Assembly: GCA_002633005.1 (NCBI GenBank)
Contig: NMRA01000582.1
Location: 164,610 to 228,609 of the forward strand
DNA: 64,000 nucleotides
DNA from: Phoronis australis
Taxonomy: Eukaryota; Phoronida; Phoronidae
Reading direction: 5' to 3'
The position numbers and the translations under genes were made by a program. Below the pieces are notes generated by a model. That model searched no databases, was not told the origin of the DNA, and saw only the letters and a program-made list of their open reading frames with translations. Positions 24,301 to 33,458 of this stretch are shown piece by piece; positions within the stretch are counted from its first letter, which is position 1, and every line of letters starts with the position of its first letter.

Positions 24301-27300
24301 TTCCCCCATGAAGTGTCGACTATCGATAACGTCGTGCGTTTAAAAAACGATACTGACATTCCTATTCTTGTTAGCAACGGTGAACACTTATACCAAATAC
24401 GTCATATCATCTCCCCCAGCAGGACGTGATGTCACTACAGGCTCACCTCCAGCGCCCCCTACCGGGCCACACCCCTTCTCTGGCACTGTTTCTCTGGACC
24501 CGGAAAACATTTTGCCTTCCAGTATACGCCAGCTACTTACACCATGAATATGACGACGTTTTCAACCCCGCCATTTCCAAATATAATGGCGCTAGCGGTC
24601 GCACAGAAGCCGTGGTGAACCTGGGTCCCATTCTACAACGACAGCGGAAAGGTCACCTCCCCTACTACAACTGAGCTGCTATGGACGAACTTAAGCACAA
24701 GTTTGACGAACTAGAGAATTCTGTTTTTTGCTAGGCCAGGGGAGATGAACGTCAGAGTGGAGTATCTCAACACGTCCTTCCTTCTTAAGAAGCTCAATGG
24801 CGGTAGTGAACTTGTCACTTCCTTTGGTGAAGTTGCCCAGTACAGCAAGTCTCAACCTTCATTAATGCCTAACGCAGCTAGTGTCTTACGGGATATTGCG
24901 CAGCGGAAGTTCCTCGTCGTTTCAGATCTTTTGCACATCTTGTACCACATTCCACTTAGTCAATCCTCCGTGAAGTACTGTGGTGTTGCCACTCCAAACA
25001 AAGGCATTCGTGTGTATACCCGTTCTGCTATAATGGTAATGCCCGGGTCTGAGACGTGCCTTGACGAACTGATGTCTCATGTCTTGGGCGATCTCATCCA
25101 AGAAAGATGTGGTGTCAAAATTGCAGATGATTTGTACGTTGGTAGTTCCACCTCCCACGAAGTCCTCAAAATTAAAAACCTTCGTTTATCTGCCAGAAAG
25201 ACCATAATCTGTCCTTAATCGACCGTCGTACTTGGGTGGATCTGGTCCAGTGGTACCTTGCAAGCAAGCCCTCACAACGTCACAGCCTTGTCTTCGGTGC
25301 CACCCTTGTCTAGTGTCCATATACTGTGGTCTTATATTGGTGCTCACAATGTGTTGAGTCGCGTCCTGGAGGGTTACGCAGGACTCTTGGACCCATTGGA
25401 ACGTACTGTCGCACGTCGTGATTCGAAGGAACATATCACTTGGTCTGATGATTTACTTTCCGCTTTCAAGGCTTCCCAAGATGCCCTTCCCAACAAAAAA
25501 AGTTATCACGCTACCCCAACCTCAAGACATTTTATGGATAGTCACTAATGGGCCTGCCAAGAATCGTGACATTGCTGCTATCTTGTACGTCAACAGAGAT
25601 GACAAGTTTCACCTAGGGGAATTCTTCAACGCCAAATTACGAAAACGTCCGATTACTTGTCTACCATGCAAAGTGGAACCATGGTGCATAGGTGCTTCTG
25701 TCCGTCACTTTGCTCCGTTCATCATCCAGTCCGATCATACCAATCAGGTTTTAACAAACAGTCGTCCATGTGTTCAGGCCTATGAAAAGTTGAATTTTTT
25801 AAGTGATATATATTTATTGAAGAATACACAGAACATACAAAGAAATAATAACAAACCCAGAAACCTCGTAGCATTATATTTGGGCTGTAAGCAATTCATA
25901 AATGAAACTAATATATATAGAGGTATATACAATTAAGTAGTATCTAATATAAGTATTCCAATACTTAGGTATGCTATTACAAATACATAAAAACAAAAAT
26001 ATGTACAGATTCATGTATGGAAATCAGATGCAACAATATTGATAAACGGTACATAAAAATTTACTAACGTTGCTTAGGAGGAATTCGTTGAGAACGAGGA
26101 GGTCAAGGTTAGGACTACCATTCAATAAGAATGTAATTCTAGAAGGGATATTATCACAAGAATTGAGAGCGTTAACAATTGATTGGTTTTCACTGAGTGC
26201 ACGAAAGAGTGAGTCTCTCAGGTATTCGATGAGGGGACATTTGAAGAAAATATGAGAATAAGATTGATGGTCACCACATTTACAGTTTGGAGAGACATTA
26301 CTAAAGTTGTGCCTGATCTTGTCAGAGTTGAGGAAAAGGCCACATCTTGATCTGTACAATGCTATTTCGTTGTTGCGGGGAAGGGAGAATTGAGTCAAGG
26401 GTGTTGAGTTATAAAAATTATGAAAAACAGTTCTAAAATTATTTTTATTCTCGTAAAAGAGTTGCTTTCCGTAACAGAGACTGGAAGTGAATTCCAGTTG
26501 TTGATGCACATCATGACTGTAGACCTTCTGAATGTCTGACTGAACGATGGAGGAATTGCATATGGGGTGGAGGATCTCAAATCACTACGATGACCTTGTC
26601 TAGTGTATAGATCAAATACTTTTTTGACAGACACGTTGTTGACATTGATTATTACCTTGAAAGTAAATGTGGTCATGTGAAGATTGCGTCGAGTAAACAG
26701 TTTGGGCCAATTGAGACTATTCAAAACCTTAACACTATTGGATCCCCTGTAATCTCCGGTTATGAGTAAGGCAGCTTGATATTGTAACTTCTCCAAATGT
26801 TGAAGTGCATCCGTATTGACAGACTGATATATAATATCACAATAATCAATGTGTGGAAGTATAAAGGATTTGAACAAAACTTCTAAATGTGTAGAATTCA
26901 GGTGACGAGAGACAAGCTTAAGTGCGTTGATTAGTTCCTGAGTTTTTTGTACGAGCTCCCGAACGTGAGGGGTGAATGAGAGTTTTTCATCTAACAGTAT
27001 ACCCAGATGTCTGTGCGACTGTTTTCTAGGAATGATTTCATCATTAAGTTTAAGGTCATAAGACGGGTCAACAAGGAAGAGAGCATTAATAGATTTGGAG
27101 AAGGTGAGGTCAACGCTTTTTTTCTGGTTTAAAATTCATTCTCCATTCTTGTGACCAATAGCTGAGTTTATTTAAGTCGTGTTGAAGCTGCAAAGAACAT
27201 TCATGGCTGCTCCCTGCGAAGGGGTAAAAAAGCGCCGTGTCATCTGCATAAAGGTATGTGCTACATGACAGGTTATCAGGAAGGTCATTAATATAAACCA

Positions 27301-30300
27301 AGAAGAGAAGAGGGCCCAATACGCTACCCTGCGGTACCCCTGCGTTTACAAATCCAGGATGGGATAAAATTGAAAGTACGCCATCGACACGNAAAATATG
27401 AGGATAACATTGATGGTCACCACATTTACACTTTGGAGAGACATTACTAAAGTTGTGCCTGATCTTGTCAGAGTTGAGGAAAAGGACACATCTTGATCTG
27501 TACAATGCTATTTCGTTATCGCGGGGAAGGGAGAATTGAGTCAAGGGTGTTGAGTTAAAAAATTATGAAAAACAGTTCTAAAATTATTTTTATACTCGTA
27601 AAAGAGTTGCTTTCCGTAACAGAGACTGGAAGTGAATTCCAGTTGTTGATGCACATCATGACTGTAGACCTTCTGAATGCCTGACTGAAGGACGGAGGAA
27701 TTGCATATCGGGTGGAGGATATCAAATGAATACGATGGCCTTGTCTAGTGTATAGATCAAATACTTTTTTGACAGACACGTTGTTGACATTGTTTATTAC
27801 CTTGAAAGTAAATGTGGTCATGTGAAGATTGCGTCGAGTAGACAGTTTGGGACACTTGAGACTATTCAAAACCTTAACACTATTGGATCCCCTGTAATCT
27901 CCGGTTATGAGTAAGGCAGCTTGATATTGTAACTTCTCCAAATGTTGAAGTGCATCCGTATTGGCAGACTGATATATAATATCACAATAATCAATGTGTG
28001 GAAGTATAAAGGATTTGAACAAAACTTCTAAATGTGTAGAATTCAGGTGACGAGAGACAAGCTTAAGTGCGTTGATTAGTTCCTGAGTTTTTTGTACGAG
28101 CTCTCGAACGTGAGGGGTGAATGAGAGTTTTTCCTCTAACAGTATACCCAGATGTCTGTGCGACTGTTTTCTAGCAATGATTTCATCATTAAGTTTAAGG
28201 TTATAAGACGGGTCAACAAGGAAGAGAGCATTAATCGATTTGGAGAAGGTGAGGTCAACGCTTTTTTCTGGTTTAAAATTCATTCTCCATTCTTGTGACC
28301 AATAGCTTAGTTTATTTAAGTTGTGTTGAAGCTGCAAAGAACATTCAGGGCTGCTCCCTGCGAAGGGACAAAAAAGCGCCGTGTCATCTGCATAAAGGTA
28401 TGTGCTACACGACAGGTTATCAGGAAGGTCATTAATATAAACCAAGAAGAGAAGAGGGCCCAATACGCTACCCTGCAGTACAACTGCGTTTACAAATCCA
28501 GGAGGGGATAAAGTGGAAAGTACGCCGTCGACACGAACACTGTATGTTCTTTCGGAGAGATCTGGGGTGATCATGTTTAAAAGATTACCAGTGATGCCAT
28601 AGGATCGAGTTTGTGAAGTAGAAGGTCGTGAGGGACACAATCGAAAGCAGAAGCTATATCTAGAAAAATGGACCTGACACTCTTGCCCTTCTCAAAATGT
28701 AAATGAATCTCATGTACTGTTTCAACAAGTTGTGCCTCGGTGCTGTTCCCACACAAAAAAACAAATTGGCGATGATAGATCGAGTTGTTTTGTTTGAGAA
28801 ATGTAAGAATACTTTGAGCAATGATCTTCTCGAAGATTTTGGACAGGGTGTTAAGTAAAGTTATTGGGCGATAATTTGAAATTTCAGTTTTGGAGCCATT
28901 TTTGTGTATACGGGCCATAATTCCATGTTTCCAAGAAGACGGATATATACGTAGCTGAAGAAGTTTGTAAAACAGATTGGTCAGGGGCATAGTAATTTTG
29001 TTGGCAATCATTTTGAACATCTTGCTGGTTATTAAAGCTGTGCCATCATTCGTATTGGGGTCAATTTCATTGAGATACTTCCGGACATCAGTTTGATTAG
29101 CCGGGATGTCATACAGTTGATTAAGACAACGTTCACGAACAAAGGGAAAGTTACCTACTTCAGTTGGTGTAATGTGGCTTTTGTTCGTGAAAAAAATTGA
29201 GAAACAAGTCACACTTGTCACTACTACTTGAGGCTAGGTTACCATTATGGCTGATGACAGGACATGAGGATTGCTGTTGACTGCCGCGTATTTTATTGAT
29301 GATGTTCCAGTATTCTTTGGAGTTCTTGCTTGCGCTGTTAATTTGTTGAAAAAGCTTGTGGCGGTGATCAGCTTTGGCTTGATTTACTAAAGTTTCAACC
29401 AGACGTGACTGCTCCTTGTATATGTTGGAGATTATAGTGTTGTTAGATCTTCTGAAAGAGCTGTAAAGTCTGTTTCTTGTGCGAATTGCCCGTTTAGCAT
29501 TATTTTTGAACCACGGTTGGCTGTTGTGTTTAATTATCTTTTCAGTTGATGGGATGTTGTTTTTTTTAAAATTTCATAGAGAGTACTAGTGAAAAGTGAA
29601 ACAGTGTCATCAATGTCGCCAGTGTTCAATATGGAATCCCAGTCAGTGTTCAATTTGGTGAAAAGTTGAATCGTGGCGAGTTCTTAAACAGCGCCAGAGT
29701 TTTTACATCTCTGTCCCCTTTAAGCCGCTATGGCATTTGTGTACGACCAGGAAGAGATAACCAGGAAGGGACAACTGTTTTAGCGCATTTTAAGGGATAT
29801 TCAAAAGTGATTTCAAAAGTAAATGTTAAAGTCGTCTGGAATCCAGGCATTGTGTTCGAAAGCTTAACTCTTTAGCTATAAAATGACACCATTTTGGTTC
29901 CCAAAGACTGCATATTAATGGTACTAGGATGCTTTGAACACGTCTTGTTTTACCCTTAAAAAGATGCCTCTTCCCAGGCATGTACTCGGGCATGATCCTC
30001 TTTTTTGAACCAACAGATGTCACTTATATATGCAAATGAGGCTCGCATGTCCTACGTCATATGACGTCACTACGATGTCATACGACGCGAACTTCCAATT
30101 TGAACCCTCCGGTGCCGATAGCNAAGTTTAAGGTCATAAGACGGGTCAACAAGGAAGAGAGCATTAATAGATTTGGAGAAGGTGAGGTCAACGCTTTTTT
30201 TCTGGTTTAAAATTCATTCTCCATTCTTGTGACCAATAGCTGAGTTTATTTAAGTCGTGTTGAAGCTGCAAAGAACATTCATGGCTGCTCCCTGCGAAGG

Positions 30301-33300
30301 GGTAAAAAAGCGCCGTGTCATCTGCATAAAGGTATGTGCTACACGATAGGTTATCCGGAAGGTCATTAATATAAACCAAGAAGAGAAGAGGGCCCAATAC
30401 GCTACCCTGCAGTACACCTGCGTTTACAAATCCAGGAAGGGATAAAGTGGAAAGTACGCCGTCGACACGAACACTGTATGTTGTTTCGGAGAGATCTGGG
30501 GTGATCATGTTTAAAAGATTACCAGTGATGCCATAGGATCGGAGTTTGTGAAGTAGAAGGTCGTGAGGGACACAATCGAAAGCAGAAGCTATATCTAGAA
30601 AAATGGACCTGACACTCTCGCCCTTCTCAAAATGTAAATGAATCTCATGTACTGTTTCAACAAGTTGTGCCACGGTGCTGTTCCCACGCAAAAAACCAAA
30701 TTGATGATGATAGATCGAGTTGTTTTGTTTGAGAAATGTAAGAATACTTTGAGCAATGATCTTCTCGAAGATTTTGGACAGGGTGTTAAGTAAAGTTATT
30801 GGGCGATAATTTGAAATTTCAGTTTTGGAGCCATTTTTGTGTGTAGGGGCCATAATTCCATGTTTCCAAGAAGACGGATATATACCTAGCTGAAGAAGTT
30901 TGTAAAACAGATTGGTCAGGGGCATAGTAATTTCGTTGGCAATCATTTTGAACATCTTGCTGGTTATTAAAGCTGTGCCATCATTCGTATTGGGGTCAAT
31001 TTCATTGAGATACTTCCGGACATCAGTTTGATTAGCCGGGATGTCATACAGTTGATTAAGACAACGTTCACGAAGAACGGGAAAGTTACCTACTTCAGTT
31101 GGTGTAATGTGGCTTTTGTTCGTGAAAAATTTGAGAAACAAGTCACACTTGTCACTACTACTTGAGGCTAGGTTACCATTATGGTTGATGACAGGATATG
31201 AGGATTGTTGTTGACTGCCGCGTATTTTATTAATGATGTTCCAGTATTCTTTGGAGTTCTTGCTTGCGCTGTTAATTTGTTGAAAAGGCTTGTGGCGGTG
31301 ATCAGCTTTGGCTTGATTTACTAAAGTTTCAACCAGACGTGACTGCTCCTTGTATCTGTTGGAGATTATAGTGTTGTTAGATCTTCTGAAAGAGCTGTAA
31401 AGTCTGTTTCTTGTGCGAAATGCCCGTTTAGCATTATTGTTGAACCACGGTTGGCTGTTGTGTTTAATTATCTTTTCAGTTGATGGGATGTTGTTTTTTA
31501 AAATTTCATAGAGAGTACTAGTGAAAAGTGAAACAGTGTCATCAATGTCGCCAGTGTTCAATATGGAATCCCAGTCAGTGTTGGTGAAAAGTTGAATCGT
31601 GGCGAGTTCTTAAACAGCGCCAGAGTTTTTACATCTCTGTCAACTTTAAGCCGCTATGGCATTTGTGTACGACATATCGCCAGTGTCACCAACTTTCCTT
31701 CAGACTTCTCTAGCAGGAATCCCTTAACGTGCCCAGAATCATCATGTCCAGTTTGCCTATTCATCGCCGACTTTGAGGACCCAGTCGACAGTGGTTTGTC
31801 TGTTTCTGACGTCATCAACGGCTCGTCTCACATGCCTTTTACAAGCAGAGTGCCCCGACCTACGACGTACCCACACACATCTTTCGCAAGGAACCCGGCC
31901 ATCCAAGAAAGCCAGCAAAATTGTCGACGTCAAACGTTACCCCAGGGACGTTACCATTGCATTAGATGGTGTGTTAGTGGTCAAGTCAGCTGAACCTTTG
32001 CAGCCACCGCGAGATCACATTGTTATACCCAGATCCGTACTTGACGGCCTCCTGACTGCTCTCCACGTCCGGTTCGCCCACCCTTCACGTTTCCAGACCA
32101 ATCATGCGTTCAATCGTTACTTTTGCTCTAGATCTGGACAAAGCTGTCGACTTCGTTTCTTCTGCTTGTCACATGTGTCAAGCTGTCCAATCTCTCCCTT
32201 CAGCAGCAACCCACTTCAGGTGCTCCAGGTGTCATTGGCTCCTTTTTCGCCGCTGACATCATGCGCCGCTATCGACAGTTCATACTCGTCTTAAGGGACA
32301 CTGTTACTTCCTACACTTCGCACGGCTTCTTTCAAGCGAAACCCGTGATGAACTTCTCGACGCCTTGTTGAACATGTGCTCTGATTTTAGTCTTGTTCGT
32401 GACTGTGGAATTACGATACGTGTTAAATCCGCTCCTGGCTTTGTTGCTTTGAAGAATGACCAGCAACTCATTTCGCGGGGAATTCCCCTAGATATTGGAC
32501 GTGTCAAGAATCCGAATATAAACCATCTTGCAGAGCGTTCTATAGAGGAATTAGAAATGGAGCATCTACGTCTATCCCCAGATGGCAGTCCCATTTCTGC
32601 AGTGACCCTGGCATTTGCCACATCTTATCTCAACTCCCGTCTAAGTCGGGATCATTGATCTTCCCGTGAACTATAGACGCAACACGACCAATTTACCGGT
32701 TCTAAGCTTCCAGTGGTGGACCGCGATATCATCCTCAATCAGAACAAGTCTCGTATTGACAACTACATGCCTAGCGCTACTTCTAAGGTTCGAGGTCGTG
32801 TCGCTCCTTCTTCCACTTTGCTCGCTGTCGGCCAGTTAGTGTACCTCAAAGGCGACAAGGACAAGACACGTGCTCGGGAGCGTTATTTGGTTGTTGCCAT
32901 ATCTGATGATTGGTGTGAGCTACCTAAGTTTATCTCGTCTCAATTTCGTAGTAAGACTTTCACCGTGCGCATTTCCGATTGTTATGCTGTTCCCAGTACT
33001 GCCTTTCCGTCTCCTGAACCTGTTCGAGGTTTATCTTACCCATCGTATGACGATGTCGACTTCGACCTGCTGACACTCCTTTCTCCACCCAACCTCAGGT
33101 GTCCCCCAATGACTCACTTTTAACAGAACAGCCACCAGTTCTCGTGCCTCCTTCACCCTCGGCTATCGCGGACCCTCCTGAGTCTTATCAGACACGTACT
33201 CAGCCTGTCTTTGATCCCGTTGATCCAGCAGTACCCTCTGATGTCCTACCTGCCCCTTCCGATGAGCCCCTCACAATTCATTTACGCCGCTCTCTGCAAC

Positions 33301-33421
33301 AGCGAAGGAAACCCCCCTTGTTAACCACAGACTGGGCTTAACGTTTTTAGCCTCAGTTTGCTTTTTGTTTTTACCTACTACTGTATCGTTTTTTCTTCCT
33401 AGAGCGGACAGCAGAGAGAGA

Positions 33422-33458
<37 letters not shown>

